The translations under genes were made by a program, and so were the position numbers. A DNA stretch of 64,000 nt from Testudinibacter aquarius (GTDB lineage Bacteria > Pseudomonadota > Gammaproteobacteria > Enterobacterales > Pasteurellaceae): assembly GCF_004342725.1 (NCBI RefSeq), contig NZ_SMCP01000002.1:248001-312000 (forward strand), read 5' to 3'. This document shows, one piece after another, positions 1 to 8,080 of this stretch; positions within the stretch are counted from its first letter, which is position 1; every line of letters starts with the position of its first letter. The notes beneath the pieces were generated by a model. The model saw only the letters and a program-made list of their open reading frames with translations. It had not been told where the DNA came from and searched no databases.

Positions 1-257
1 CGGGCGTGCCAAAAACTGTGTTGAAGCTGGCAAAGCAGAAGCTCAACCAACTGGAACGATTGTCGCAACAAAGTGGCGATCACAAGCTACAGCAGTTGCG
101 TGAACTGAGCCAAATGCAGGCGGAGCTACCGTTAGTTGAAGAAGACGAGGGCAAAAGTGCGGTGTGGCAAATGCTGCAACAGCTTGATCCCGACGATCTC
201 AGCCCGAAGCAAGCACTGACTTATTTGTATCAATTGAAAACGTTGGTGAAAGGTTAA
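1..257 (+). CDS. mutS: DNA mismatch repair protein MutS, C-terminal end (partial)
   Basis: This is the last 84 or so codons of MutS, the ATPase that recognises base mismatches and recruits MutL. The gene enters from outside the window: the reading frame is open to the left edge and reads GVPKTVLKLAKQKLNQLE, which fits the AGVP..V...A...L segment near the end of enterobacterial MutS. The final residues, LDPDDLSPKQALTYLYQLK, fit the conserved tetramerisation tail (LDPD.L.P.QAL..IY.LK). The GTG at position 6 is an internal valine and not a start. An uptake-sequence-free spacer with a palindromic repeat follows. Assignment is from remembered family motifs and is firm. Confidence 0.93.
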   Translation, partial: GVPKTVLKLAKQKLNQLERLSQQSGDHKLQQLRELSQMQAELPLVEEDEGKSAVWQMLQQLDPDDLSPKQALTYLYQLKTLVKG

Positions 258-271
258 AATAATCGATTTTG

Positions 272-332
272 ATAGTAAAAGTAGTGGCGGATTATATATC
301 CGCCCGAACCGCATTTTGCATTTTGCATTTTG
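272..332. repeat. REP-like palindromic repeat, copy 1, with heptamer run
   Basis: A hairpin with arms GGCGGAT (286-292) and ATCCGCC (298-304) and a 5-nt loop lies behind mutS. It is followed by three tandem copies of GCATTTT (311-331). Related copies occur at 3961-4017 and 18611-18643, and share a leading GAT..(G)(C)AAAGTA and a trailing CCCGAA(A/C)CGCA. It may help end mutS transcription but lacks a clean T-run. Confidence 0.7.
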
Positions 333-336
333 TCTA

Positions 337-678
337 CTATGCCTTAATCTGCCGTACCGCATCTAAAAACGCTACGAAGATATCTTTTTGTGCATTGCTC
401 AATTCTTGCCAATAACGATCCCGCTTGTCGTTATTCCACGCTTTATCCAGCATACAATCCGTAAAAAAATAGCTAATTGGTGTTTCCAAAAAATTGGCGA
501 TTTTAACTAAATGAGCCACATTGATTTTGTTTGTGCCACGTTCGTAACGGGAAAGTTGCGGTTGAGAAATATCCACAAGTTCTGAAAGCAATTCTGCGGT
601 ATAGCCTTTTTCTTTACGCTTTTGCTGGATTCGTTGACCGATTAGGTAGTCGATGGTTGTTGGTGGAAATTTTGCCAT
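337..678 (-). CDS. XRE-family helix-turn-helix transcriptional regulator
   Basis: A 113-residue DNA-binding protein of the Cro/CI (XRE) type. The N-terminal part contains a typical HTH: IGQRIQQKRKEKGYTAELLS, then ISQPQLSRYERGTNKI as recognition helix and turn, and HLVKIANFLETPISYFF as the closing helices. The C-terminal 40 residues (KRDRYWQELSNAQKDIFVAFLDAVRQIKA) are of unknown role, perhaps dimerisation. I start at the ATG at 678, giving MAKFPPT; an upstream in-frame ATG at 693 has no ribosome binding site. It is transcribed away from a small group of exported proteins, and a 16-bp palindrome in the intervening region is a likely operator. No phage genes accompany it. Confidence 0.85.
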   Translation of the reverse strand: MAKFPPTTIDYLIGQRIQQKRKEKGYTAELLSELVDISQPQLSRYERGTNKINVAHLVKIANFLETPISYFFTDCMLDKAWNNDKRDRYWQELSNAQKDIFVAFLDAVRQIKA

Positions 679-725
679 AGCTCTTACACACATAAATATT
701 CTATTACTGCATATTTTTTGCCATT

Positions 726-741
726 TTTATGCTTGCATAAA
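726..741. promoter_or_regulatory. Candidate operator of the XRE regulator
   Basis: TTTATGCTTGCATAAA is a 16-bp inverted repeat (7-bp arms, 2-nt centre) between the divergent XRE gene and the exported-protein gene at 825. Partial copies of the half site, such as TTTATGTAAA and TTTATGCC, follow up to 812. Palindromes of this size are usual for dimeric XRE repressors. Binding is inferred from position and symmetry only. Confidence 0.5.
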
Positions 742-824
742 GGGCTATAAAGAGATAATATCAGCGAAAAATATTCCTTTATGTAAACTTAATTGCTTGT
801 TTATGCCTTTATAGGAGCTTGTTT

Positions 825-1055
825 ATGAAAAAATTACTTGTTGCCGCAATAGCGTTTGGAACTTCGGGGATGGTGTTTGCAGATAACTGGCAAGCGGCTT
901 ATAACGAATCGGATACACCTGCCACAGATATAAATTTATATGCACATCGTTGCACTTATAAAACACTTGGAGGATATAGATTTACCATTGTTCATGACGG
1001 ATTTTGCCCTCTCACTATTGAAGTAGATCCTATGGCTGGAAAATGGAGAGAGTAA
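825..1055 (+). CDS. Small exported protein of unknown function
   Basis: A 76-residue protein with a clear signal peptide: MKKLLVAAIAFGTSGMVFA, cleaved before DNWQAAY. The mature part is about 57 residues with two cysteines (HRCTYK and DGFCPL), so a single periplasmic disulfide is possible. The start at 825 is set by the AGGAG at 813-817; an earlier in-frame TTG at 819 overlaps the spacing and is not used. I do not recognise the family. It is the first gene after the XRE regulator control region and is followed after 1 nt by an interrupted small gene, which suggests one transcript. Confidence 0.72.
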   Translation: MKKLLVAAIAFGTSGMVFADNWQAAYNESDTPATDINLYAHRCTYKTLGGYRFTIVHDGFCPLTIEVDPMAGKWRE

Positions 1056-1056
1056 T

Positions 1057-1260
1057 ATGTATGACTATAAATTTATCCGATGCAATCAACCATTTTCTAT
1101 ATCAAAAGATGAAGATACCAGTAAAAAATTTGAAAACGACTTATCCGAAAACTTATAAAAAGGTTGGGAAATTGATCGAGTTGAGATGATGACTGCTGAA
1201 TATGGAACAGACATATCTTCAGAATATAAACTATTCATTCTCAAAAAAGAAAAAAATTAA
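1057..1260 (+). pseudogene. Small DUF4177-like gene interrupted by UAA
   Basis: Reading from the ATG at 1057 gives 33 codons ending in LSENL, then TAA at 1156-1158, and then the same frame continues for 33 codons (KGWEIDRVEMMTAEYG... KLFILKKEKN) to TAA at 1258-1260. The pattern MYDYKFI ... L...L..GWEIDRV resembles the short DUF4177 family, in which the residues around GWE.. form the conserved core; a CAA to TAA change would explain the stop. The match is from memory and is tentative. It lies 1 nt behind the preceding exported-protein gene. It is either a recent pseudogene or two short peptides. Confidence 0.45.
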
Positions 1261-1314
1261 CAAAATTCCATTGCAATTTATACAGAATATTTTTAATTAA
1301 GACAGGGAATTACA

Positions 1315-1767
1315 ATGAGTAGAATTAAACATATATGGATATTATCTCAATTCTCAAAAATAGTCATTACTTTGGCTATCATTGCAACATCTTCACTTAC
1401 TTATGCAAACAAGGCACTTATTGATGAAGTTGTATCCAGTATTAACTCGATAAATATGAATAATAAGAAAGCTGGTTTTCTGTATTTAGATAAGGCAATA
1501 CCATTGTATCAAGCCGACTCGGTTATATTATCGCATATCTATGATAGTACAAAAAATATAGAAGTCTCGTCTAAAAAAGAAATCCGTCAGATAATGATCG
1601 AATTTCAACAACAATCTATATATTGTAAACATATGGGTATTAAAAATACATTGGAAAACGGAATTAATTTCATCGTTGTGACATATGACACTAATAATGA
1701 GCATCTACATGATTTTTTTCTTACACATGAAACCTGCTCTAATTTTAATAATAAATACAAGGATTAA
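1315..1767 (+). CDS. Exported protein of unknown function
   Basis: A 150-residue protein starting MSRIKHIWIL, with a hydrophobic stretch (IVITLAIIATSSLTYA, about residues 16-31) that looks like a signal peptide cleaved before NKALIDE. The mature part is about 119 residues, AT-rich in codon use, with cysteines in SIYCKHMG and HETCSNF. I recognise no domain. A purine-rich GACAGGGA lies about 8 nt before the ATG. The next gene starts 2 nt after its stop, so the two are almost certainly translated from one mRNA. Function is unknown. Confidence 0.65.
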   Translation: MSRIKHIWILSQFSKIVITLAIIATSSLTYANKALIDEVVSSINSINMNNKKAGFLYLDKAIPLYQADSVILSHIYDSTKNIEVSSKKEIRQIMIEFQQQSIYCKHMGIKNTLENGINFIVVTYDTNNEHLHDFFLTHETCSNFNNKYKD

Positions 1768-1769
1768 TA

Positions 1770-2231
1770 ATGAATAAATTCAAACAAACTTGGTCATTTC
1801 TATTTGAGTTTGAAGGAAAAATTAGCCAAAAGCATTATTTGATTTTTCTTGTATTATGGCTGCCGATTTTAGTAACAAGTTGGTTGGTTTCCATGTGGTT
1901 GTTTGATGAGTTGGCTTATTGGGTTGCAGTTAATCTTAAAATATCAACCGAGAAAGGAACATTGCTAACATTACCTTGTATTTTTATTCTGTTTACTTTA
2001 ACACCAATATTACATTCACATATAAGCCGACGGTATAATGCTATTGATAAAAACGTTTGGTTTAAGGTATATAAAACCATTTTATATATACATATTGGCT
2101 TGATCATAATCGCAGGTAAATTTATCACGAGTTATTATTTTTATGTACTGCCTTCGTTAGCTGTTTTTTCATTTTATTTTTTTGCCTTAATACCAATGAT
2201 TGCTATCGCATTTTATAAAGATGCTCAATGA
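1770..2231 (+). CDS. DUF805-like inner-membrane protein
   Basis: A 153-residue membrane protein with about four hydrophobic segments: FLVLWLPILVTSWLVSMWLF, LLTLPCIFILFTLTPIL, ILYIHIGLIIIAG and a long C-terminal one. The N-terminal FLFEFEGKISQKHYLIF matches the start of DUF805 proteins (F.F.GRISR..YW.F), and HISRRYNAID fits their second loop (...RRLHD...). DUF805 proteins are small inner-membrane proteins of unknown function, sometimes found near phage or secretion loci. It overlaps the ribosome binding site region of the preceding exported-protein gene. The family call is from motif similarity and is moderate. Confidence 0.6.
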   Translation: MNKFKQTWSFLFEFEGKISQKHYLIFLVLWLPILVTSWLVSMWLFDELAYWVAVNLKISTEKGTLLTLPCIFILFTLTPILHSHISRRYNAIDKNVWFKVYKTILYIHIGLIIIAGKFITSYYFYVLPSLAVFSFYFFALIPMIAIAFYKDAQ

Positions 2232-2270
2232 ATTTTTTAGGTATAATAGGGTCTGGTGATGTTTGGGCAA

Positions 2271-2310
2271 TAAAAAAATCCCTCTGGTTTATGCTGATAC
2301 CAAAGGGATT
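2271..2310 (-). terminator. Rho-independent terminator of ilvC
   Basis: On the minus strand the arms AATCCCT/AGGGATT and ACCA/TGGT form an 11-bp stem with one internal mismatch, a 10-nt loop and a following run of T. It starts 24 nt after the ilvC stop codon. Confidence 0.85.
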
Positions 2311-2334
2311 CTAGATTCGCAAAGTGCGGTCAGC

Positions 2335-3813
2335 TTAGCTGGCTACAGCGATTTTTTTCATATCTTTCATATAGTCACGCAGCACTTTACCGACTTTTTC
2401 GATTGGGTGGTTGCGGATGGCTTCGTTGACATCACGCAGGCGGATATTGTCGATTTCATCGGAAACCACTTTTTCACCCAAGTCACCGCGCACCAACGTC
2501 GGTACCAGTTTTTCACGCAGAATCGGGTCGGCAGCAAAAGAGAACAGGTAGTTGCCGTATTCGGCGGTGTCGGAAATCACCACATTCATTTCATACAGGC
2601 GTTTACGCGCGATGGTATTGGCGATTAACGGCAATTCATGCAGCGATTCATAATAGGCGGACTCTTGCAAAATTCCGCTCGCAACCATGGTATCAAACGC
2701 CAATTCTACGCCGGCTTTAACCATTGCTACCATCACCACGCCATTGTCGTAGTACTCTTGTTCGCTGATTTTACCCTCATATTTCGGTGCTTTTTCAAAG
2801 GCAGTTTGCCCGGTTTGCTCACGCCATGTCAGCAAATTCACGTCATTATTTGCCCAGTCCTCCATCATCACGCGCGAGAATGTGCCGCTGATAATATCGT
2901 CCATGTGTTTTTCAAACAGGGTTTGCAACAAGCCTTTAATTTGCTCGGACAGTTCGTAAGCACGGATTTTGGCGCTATTGGACAGACGATCCATCATCAA
3001 CGTGATCCCGCCCTGTTTCAGCGATTCCGTGATGGTTTCCCAACCGAATTGAATCAATTTGGCAGCATATGCCGGATCTTTGCCTTCAGCCACCAATTTA
3101 TCGTAACAAATCAGAGAACCGGCTTGCAGCATACCGCACAGAATAGTTTGTTCGCCCATTAAGTCAGATTTCACTTCTGCCACGAAAGAGGAGGTCAAAC
3201 AGCCGGCACGGTGACCCCCGGTCGCCGCTGCCCAAGCTTTGGCAATTGCCCAGCCTTCGTTTTGCGGATCGTTTTCCGGGTGAACGGCGATCAGCGTCGG
3301 CACGCCGAAACCGCGCTTATACTCTTCACGCACTTCAGTGCCCGGACATTTCGGCGCCACCATCACTACTGTGATGTCTTTGCGGATTTGTTCGCCCACT
3401 TCGACTATATTCAAGCCGTGTGAGTAGCCCAATGCCGCACCTTGTTTCATCAACGGCATCACTGCTTGCACCACCGCGGAGTGTTGTTTGTCCGGCGTCA
3501 GGTTGATCACTAAATCCGCAGTTGGGATCAGATCTTCATAAGTGCCGACTTTAAAACCGTTTTCGCTGGCGCGGGTAAACGAAGCACGTTTTTCATCAAT
3601 CGCTTGCTGACGCAAGGCATAGCTGACATCCAAACCGGAATCACGCATATTCAAACCTTGGTTCAAGCCTTGCGCACCACAGCCGATAATCACAATTTTT
3701 TTGCCTTTCAAATAGTTGGCTTCATCAGCAAACTCTTCGCGTGCCATAAAACGGCAGCGCCCCAATTGATCCAGCTGTTGACGCAGATTCAGGGTATTAA
3801 AATAGTTAGACAT
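2335..3813 (-). CDS. ilvC: Ketol-acid reductoisomerase (NADP+)
   Basis: IlvC converts acetolactate or acetohydroxybutyrate to the dihydroxy acids in valine, leucine and isoleucine synthesis. The protein is 492 residues, the length of the long class II (enterobacterial) form rather than the 330-residue class I form. The start [20 protein letters not shown] and the nucleotide-binding [21 protein letters not shown] (about residues 36-56) are typical. Metal-binding acidic motifs follow in the all-helical half ([16 protein letters not shown]). The start codon has GAGG 7 nt upstream. It is divergent from ilvY, its expected activator, and ends in a strong terminator. Cytoplasmic. Confidence 0.97.
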   Translation of the reverse strand: MSNYFNTLNLRQQLDQLGRCRFMAREEFADEANYLKGKKIVIIGCGAQGLNQGLNMRDSGLDVSYALRQQAIDEKRASFTRASENGFKVGTYEDLIPTADLVINLTPDKQHSAVVQAVMPLMKQGAALGYSHGLNIVEVGEQIRKDITVVMVAPKCPGTEVREEYKRGFGVPTLIAVHPENDPQNEGWAIAKAWAAATGGHRAGCLTSSFVAEVKSDLMGEQTILCGMLQAGSLICYDKLVAEGKDPAYAAKLIQFGWETITESLKQGGITLMMDRLSNSAKIRAYELSEQIKGLLQTLFEKHMDDIISGTFSRVMMEDWANNDVNLLTWREQTGQTAFEKAPKYEGKISEQEYYDNGVVMVAMVKAGVELAFDTMVASGILQESAYYESLHELPLIANTIARKRLYEMNVVISDTAEYGNYLFSFAADPILREKLVPTLVRGDLGEKVVSDEIDNIRLRDVNEAIRNHPIEKVGKVLRDYMKDMKKIAVAS

Positions 3814-3845
3814 GGTTTTTCCTCAGTTTAAGGGTAAATAACAGG

Positions 3846-3936
3846 TTGTCCCCAATGGACAAGTGCGGTCAGTATAGTCTAAAATCCTGATTGCGAAAAT
3901 TGATATTATTACAATCTATAGTTGCATTTTTTGCAA
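3846..3936. promoter_or_regulatory. ilvC-ilvY control region with candidate IlvY operator
   Basis: The spacer between ilvC and ilvY has TTGCA-N5-TGCAA at 3922-3936 and a looser ATTG-N9-CAAT at 3899-3915, the kind of TTGCA-based inverted repeats known for IlvY operators in E. coli. A separate hairpin (TTGTCC-N5-GGACAA, 3846-3862) lies in the probable ilvC leader and runs into an uptake sequence. Inducer-dependent activation by IlvY is inferred from the conserved gene arrangement. Confidence 0.6.
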
Positions 3937-3960
3937 TAAAGAAGGTGCATAACGATCGTT

Positions 3961-4017
3961 GATAAAGCAAAGTAAGGGCGGATTGCATATCCGCCCGAAA
4001 CGCAATTTGCATTTTTT
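3961..4017. repeat. REP-like palindromic repeat, copy 2
   Basis: Arms GGGCGGAT (3976-3983) and ATCCGCCC (3989-3996) with loop TGCAT, preceded by GCAAAGTAA and followed by CGAAACGCAATTTGCATTTT. Same family as 272-332 and 18611-18643. It sits between the operator region and ilvY, inside the likely ilvY leader. Confidence 0.75.
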
Positions 4018-4078
4018 TATATTGATTATGTACTTATATCATATTTCACAAATAACTCCTTATAAAAGTGCGGTCACG

Positions 4079-4978
4079 ATGAACTTTCAAGAGATAAAAC
4101 TGTTTCTGGATTTGGTGGAAAAACGCAATTTCAACCAAACGGCACTACAAAATCATATGAGCCCGTCCACGCTTTCACGCCAGATTCAAAAAATGGAAGC
4201 AGAGCTGAAACAACCGCTGTTTTTACGCGATAACCGCCAAGTCAGCCTGACCGAAGCCGGTGAGCAGTTTTTACAGTTTGCGCTACCGGCGTGGCAGCGC
4301 TGGCAGCAAATCAAAATTCAGTTACAACCGGTTCAGCAAGAGCTGAGCGGTGAGTTGAAACTGTTTTGTTCGGTCACGGCAGCTTACAGCCATCTACCGC
4401 CGATTCTGGAAGCCTTTCGCCGCCAATACCCGAAAGTGGAAATCAAACTAACCACCGGCGACCCCGCCAATGCGCTGGAGCAAGTGCGGTCACAACAGGC
4501 CGATTTGGCATTGGTCGGCAAACCGCTGAAATTACCTGACAATATCGACTTTCATTTTATCGATTATATCCAACTGTCATTGATTGCACCGCGGGTCGCT
4601 TGCCCTTCAACCCGCTTATTGCAGCAACAACCGATTGATTGGGAACAGATCCCGTTTATTTTACCGGTCGCCGGGCCTGTACGTGAGCGTATCGATCTGT
4701 GGTTCAAGCAGATGAAATTCAAACAGCCGAAAATTTATGCGTCGGTCAGCGGGCATGAGGGCATTGTGCCGATGGTAGCACTGGGTTGTGGCGTGGCGCT
4801 GCTGCCGGACATCGTGATTAAAAACAGCCCGATGAACGGACAGGTTTCTTATCTGGATCTGCCTCTGTCCGCCAGTGCCTTTGAACTGGGGGTTTGCGTA
4901 CAGAAAAAACGCTTGCAGCAGCCGTTGATTGCCGCATTTTGGTCGGTTTTGACCGATGCCAGCCCATCCCTAAAATAA
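4079..4978 (+). CDS. ilvY: LysR-family activator of ilvC
   Basis: A 299-residue LysR-type regulator. The N-terminal winged HTH reads FNQTALQNHMSPSTLSRQIQ (about residues 18-37), with the SPSTLSRQI recognition helix seen in IlvY. The rest is a LysR effector-binding domain that in E. coli IlvY senses acetolactate and acetohydroxybutyrate. I start at the ATG at 4079 (MNFQEIK), which gives the normal family length; the frame is open further upstream through a repeat, but that stretch is not protein-like. An uptake sequence lies immediately before the start and no strong Shine-Dalgarno is seen. Divergent placement next to ilvC supports the call. Confidence 0.93.
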   Translation: MNFQEIKLFLDLVEKRNFNQTALQNHMSPSTLSRQIQKMEAELKQPLFLRDNRQVSLTEAGEQFLQFALPAWQRWQQIKIQLQPVQQELSGELKLFCSVTAAYSHLPPILEAFRRQYPKVEIKLTTGDPANALEQVRSQQADLALVGKPLKLPDNIDFHFIDYIQLSLIAPRVACPSTRLLQQQPIDWEQIPFILPVAGPVRERIDLWFKQMKFKQPKIYASVSGHEGIVPMVALGCGVALLPDIVIKNSPMNGQVSYLDLPLSASAFELGVCVQKKRLQQPLIAAFWSVLTDASPSLK

Positions 4979-5086
4979 ACTGTGTTGAAGCAGTATTAAA
5001 GTGCGGTTTAAACTTCCGTCAATTGTATAAATCCGTTATCATCTCTGCACTTATCGGACCAGATAACATTTCAAAAGGATACTGCT

Positions 5087-6589
5087 ATGACCCAATACGC
5101 ATTAGCGCAAACCAAACAAGGCAAAACCCTGTCTTTAACCGCCAAAATGGCCAACCGTCACGGCTTGATTGCCGGGGCAACCGGCACCGGCAAAACCATC
5201 AGTCTGCGCAAACTGGCGGAAGCCTTCAGTGACGACGGTGTGCCGGTGTTTCTGGTCGATGTCAAAGGCGATATCTCAGGGCTGGTGCAAGCCGGCGAAC
5301 TGCAAGGCAAAGTGGCGGAACGCATCGAGCAGTTCGGCTTGGGCGGCGAAAGCTATTTGAGCGGTTATCCGGTCTCATTTTGGGACGTATTCGGCGAGAG
5401 TGGCATTCCGCTGCGCACTACGATTTCCGAAATGGGACCGTTGTTGCTCTCCCGTCTGTTAAACCTGAACGCCACGCAAGAGGGCTTGCTGAATCTGGTG
5501 TTCCGTGTAGCAGACGACAAAGGCTTGCTGCTGATTGATTTGAAAGATTTGCGTGCGATGTTAAAACACGTGGCTGACAACGCCGCTGCGTATCGGGTGG
5601 AATATGGCAATGTGTCCGCCGCCAGTGTCGGAGCGATTCAGCGTTCGCTGTTGACACTGGAAAACGAGGGCGCAACCAAGCTGTTCGGCGAACCGGCGTT
5701 GAATTTGGACGACTGGCTGCAAACCCGTGACGGCAAAGGAGTGATCAATATTCTCAATTCTGAAAAACTGATCAACTCCAGCCGCATGTACGGCGCCTTT
5801 TTGCTGTGGCTGATGTCGGAACTGTTTGAAAATCTGCCGGAGGTTGGCGATCCGGATAAACCAACATTTGTGATGTTTTTTGACGAAGCGCATTTGCTGT
5901 TTGACGGTGCGCCAACCGCACTTGTTGAGAAAATCGAGCAAGTGGTGCGCTTGATCCGTTCCAAAGGCGTCGGGGTGTATTTTGTCACGCAAAATCCGCT
6001 CGACTTGCCGGACAGCGTACTGGGGCAATTGGGCAACCGAATTCAACATGCGCTGCGTGCTTTTACCCCGCGCGATCAAAAAGCGGTTAAATCCGCCGCC
6101 GAAACTTTTCGCACCAATCCTGATGTCAATGTGGTGGAGGCGATTACCGCACTGGGTGTTGGCGAGGCGCTGGTCTCATTCCTCGATGAAAAAGGCATGC
6201 CGACCCCGGTGGAAATCGCCTATATTTATCCGCCGAAAAGCCAGTTAAAACCGATCAGTGCCGAACAACGTGCTGCCTGGGTGAAGGATGACGAATTGTA
6301 TCCGTTCTACCGCGACGAGGTCGATAACGAATCGGCATTTGAAGTGCTGAATGCCGAGCAGCAGAATCTGGAAGCGGTGGCGCAGAAACAAGCGGAGCAG
6401 GCGCAACAGGAAGACAGCAGCCTGTTCGGCAGCCTCAGCCGCATGATCTTCGGTACCAAAAAACGTGGCGAGCAACTGACGGTCACCGAACAGTTGGTCA
6501 GCAGCGTCAGCAAAAGCGTCGGCCGCAATATCCGCAACCAAATATCCCGCCAAATTGTGCGTGGTATTTTGGGGGCGTTGAAGAAATAA
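5087..6589 (+). CDS. yjgR: HerA-like P-loop ATPase of the DUF853 family (YjgR)
   Basis: A 500-residue protein matching the E. coli YjgR family, whose function is not established. The P-loop GLIAGATGTGKTISLRKLAE lies at about residues 27-46 and the Walker B strand at PTFVMFFDEAHLLF. Later motifs (LIRSKGVGVYFVTQNPLDLP, NRIQHALRAFTP) are those of HerA/FtsK-like ATPases. The C-terminus has a glutamine- and alanine-rich stretch and a basic tail. AAAAGGAT lies just before the ATG. A promoter probably lies in the 108 bp after ilvY, and the stop is followed by inverted repeats rather than a classic terminator. Confidence 0.9.
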   Translation: MTQYALAQTKQGKTLSLTAKMANRHGLIAGATGTGKTISLRKLAEAFSDDGVPVFLVDVKGDISGLVQAGELQGKVAERIEQFGLGGESYLSGYPVSFWDVFGESGIPLRTTISEMGPLLLSRLLNLNATQEGLLNLVFRVADDKGLLLIDLKDLRAMLKHVADNAAAYRVEYGNVSAASVGAIQRSLLTLENEGATKLFGEPALNLDDWLQTRDGKGVINILNSEKLINSSRMYGAFLLWLMSELFENLPEVGDPDKPTFVMFFDEAHLLFDGAPTALVEKIEQVVRLIRSKGVGVYFVTQNPLDLPDSVLGQLGNRIQHALRAFTPRDQKAVKSAAETFRTNPDVNVVEAITALGVGEALVSFLDEKGMPTPVEIAYIYPPKSQLKPISAEQRAAWVKDDELYPFYRDEVDNESAFEVLNAEQQNLEAVAQKQAEQAQQEDSSLFGSLSRMIFGTKKRGEQLTVTEQLVSSVSKSVGRNIRNQISRQIVRGILGALKK

Positions 6590-6603
6590 GCAATCGCTTT
6601 AAT

Positions 6604-6830
6604 CCTTCTCCCTTGATGGGAGAAGGAGTTCTAACAACTACGTTCCAGCGTTTTCACCAACTCAATTGCCAGCACATTATTCCCTTCTCCCTTGATGGGA
6701 GAAGGTGCCTGAAGGGCGGATGAGGGTGAAATATAGGATCACAGCACTACATCCTGCCCCCTCATCCTGATTTTTGCTTCTGAACGAAGCTAAAATCTGT
6801 CCTTCTCCCACAAGGGGCGAAGGGCAAGGC
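6604..6830. repeat. Cluster of CCTTCTCCC inverted repeats
   Basis: The same 23-nt hairpin, arms CCTTCTCCC and GGGAGAAGG around TTGAT, occurs at 6604-6626 and 6683-6705. A variant arm pair (CCTTCTCCCACAAGGGGCGAAGG) follows at 6801-6823, and GGATGAGGG (6718-6726) is answered by CCCCTCATCC (6759-6768). The whole looks like a small non-coding mobile or repetitive element of the kind scattered in gamma-proteobacterial intergenic DNA. It has no coding capacity that I could support. Confidence 0.7.
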
Positions 6831-6873
6831 AAGTTACAAACTTGTGCCAGCATCGCTCCGTGCTGTGGGCAGG

Positions 6874-6963
6874 TTATTTCAGATAAACCCAATCAGCTAA
6901 AATCGGTTCGTGGTCAGACACCGGCGGCAATTCAGAATAGAGGCGGGTAATTAGCTGTATCAT
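6874..6963 (-). pseudogene. Short ORF, possible tail of an endonuclease/exonuclease/phosphatase gene
   Basis: An ORF of 29 codons starts 11 nt after the ugpC stop, with a purine-rich GGTGGGGAAG directly before its ATG. It reads MIQLITRLYSELPPVSDHEP and ends ILADWVYLK. The PPVSDHEPILADW segment looks like the C-terminal SDH-x-P motif of endonuclease/exonuclease/phosphatase (EEP) family enzymes, so the ORF may be the start of a downstream gene fused by deletion to its end. This is an inference from one motif. It could also be a genuine small ORF. Confidence 0.35.
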
Positions 6964-6973
6964 CTTCCCCACC

Positions 6974-8068
6974 TTAAGTATTGATATTATCGTGATAAAT
7001 TGCCTGTCCGCTTTCGGCATCAAACAGGTAGATGTCGCTGCTGGCAACGCTGAAATACAAGGTTTCGTCGGTGGTAATATTACTCATTTCAGTCACTGCC
7101 AATAGTGGTTGCGAACCTAAACTGCCGTGAATCACCCGTTGTGCTCCCAAATCTTCAACCACCTTGACCGCCAGCAAAAACGGATTTTCCACCGTCGGCG
7201 GCTGGCGTGACAATTGGATTTTTTCCGAACGGATTCCGATTTTGACCGCTCTTCCCTGCCAAGTTTCAGACAATGCAAATGTCGGTTTAAAATAGTGTCC
7301 GCTTGGCAGCCGCAACATATTTTGCTGCACACTGGCATCTAAAATATTCATCGCCGGTGAGCCCATAAATGTTGCCACAAACAAATTTTGCGGACGGTGA
7401 TAGATCGCTTGCGGTGTGCCGATTTGCTCGACTGTACCACGATTGAGAATCACGATTTTGTCCGCCATGGTCATCGCTTCCACCTGATCGTGAGTGACAT
7501 ACACCGCAGTCGTTTTCAAACGTCGCTGTAGCGCTTTGATTTCCAACCGCATGGTGTTACGCAGTTTAGCATCCAAATTAGACAACGGTTCATCAAACAA
7601 AAACAGTTTCGGTTCACGCACAATCGCCCGTCCCATTGCCACCCGCTGCCGCTGACCGCCGGAGAGCTCTTTTGGTTTGCTATGCAAATATTCGCTCAAC
7701 TGCAACATTTTTGCAGTGGCTTCCACGCGTTTTTGAATTTCCGCTTTTGGATATTTACGGTTAATCAAGCCATACGCCAGATTGTTAAACACCGTCATAT
7801 GCGGATACAAGGCGTAGTTTTGAAATACCATCGCAATGTTGCGATCTGCCGGTTCTAAATCATTAATTCGTTCGTCTGCCAACAAAATATCGCCTGAAGT
7901 AACCGACTCCAAACCGGCGATCATGCGCAGCAGCGTAGATTTGCCACAACCGGACGGTCCGACAAATACCACAAACTCGCCGGTTTCGATACTGATATCG
8001 GCACGTTGTGTTGCCACCTTGCCGTTAGGATAAATTTTGCTGACATTTCTGATTTCTAATGCGGACAT
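6974..8068 (-). CDS. ugpC: sn-Glycerol-3-phosphate ABC transporter, ATP-binding protein
   Basis: A 364-residue ABC ATPase of the carbohydrate-uptake (MalK/UgpC) class. Visible motifs are Walker [10 protein letters not shown] (about residues 37-45), Q-loop [12 protein letters not shown], signature [15 protein letters not shown], Walker [14 protein letters not shown] and the switch histidine in [11 protein letters not shown]. The C-terminal part is the regulatory OB-fold domain of this class. It is the last gene of ugpBAEC, 12 nt behind ugpE, and powers import of glycerol-3-phosphate or glycerophosphodiesters. A UgpQ-like phosphodiesterase does not follow directly. Confidence 0.93.
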   Translation of the reverse strand: MSALEIRNVSKIYPNGKVATQRADISIETGEFVVFVGPSGCGKSTLLRMIAGLESVTSGDILLADERINDLEPADRNIAMVFQNYALYPHMTVFNNLAYGLINRKYPKAEIQKRVEATAKMLQLSEYLHSKPKELSGGQRQRVAMGRAIVREPKLFLFDEPLSNLDAKLRNTMRLEIKALQRRLKTTAVYVTHDQVEAMTMADKIVILNRGTVEQIGTPQAIYHRPQNLFVATFMGSPAMNILDASVQQNMLRLPSGHYFKPTFALSETWQGRAVKIGIRSEKIQLSRQPPTVENPFLLAVKVVEDLGAQRVIHGSLGSQPLLAVTEMSNITTDETLYFSVASSDIYLFDAESGQAIYHDNINT

Positions 8069-8080
8069 CGTTTTCTCTCT

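Noticed and set aside
311-331. Three GCATTTT repeats as a phase-variable tract
   Set aside because: Only three copies, in an intergenic position behind mutS and not near a promoter or a start codon. Phase-variable tracts in Haemophilus are much longer.
2240-2262. Possible short dispersed repeat AATAGGGTCTG(G/T)TGAT, shared with 36769-36785
   Set aside because: Two copies of about 15 nt, one mismatch, and a third partial match that lies within recX coding sequence. Too short to call an element.
2638-3162. Long open frames on the strand opposite ilvC, and similar ones opposite yjgR, tamB and yheS
   Set aside because: They are mirror frames of well-supported genes with histidine- or arginine-rich products and no ribosome binding sites.
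3959-4078. N-terminal extension of ilvY by 40 codons
   Set aside because: The extension runs through a REP-like palindrome and gives a 339-residue protein with no family support. The ATG at 4079 gives the normal IlvY length.
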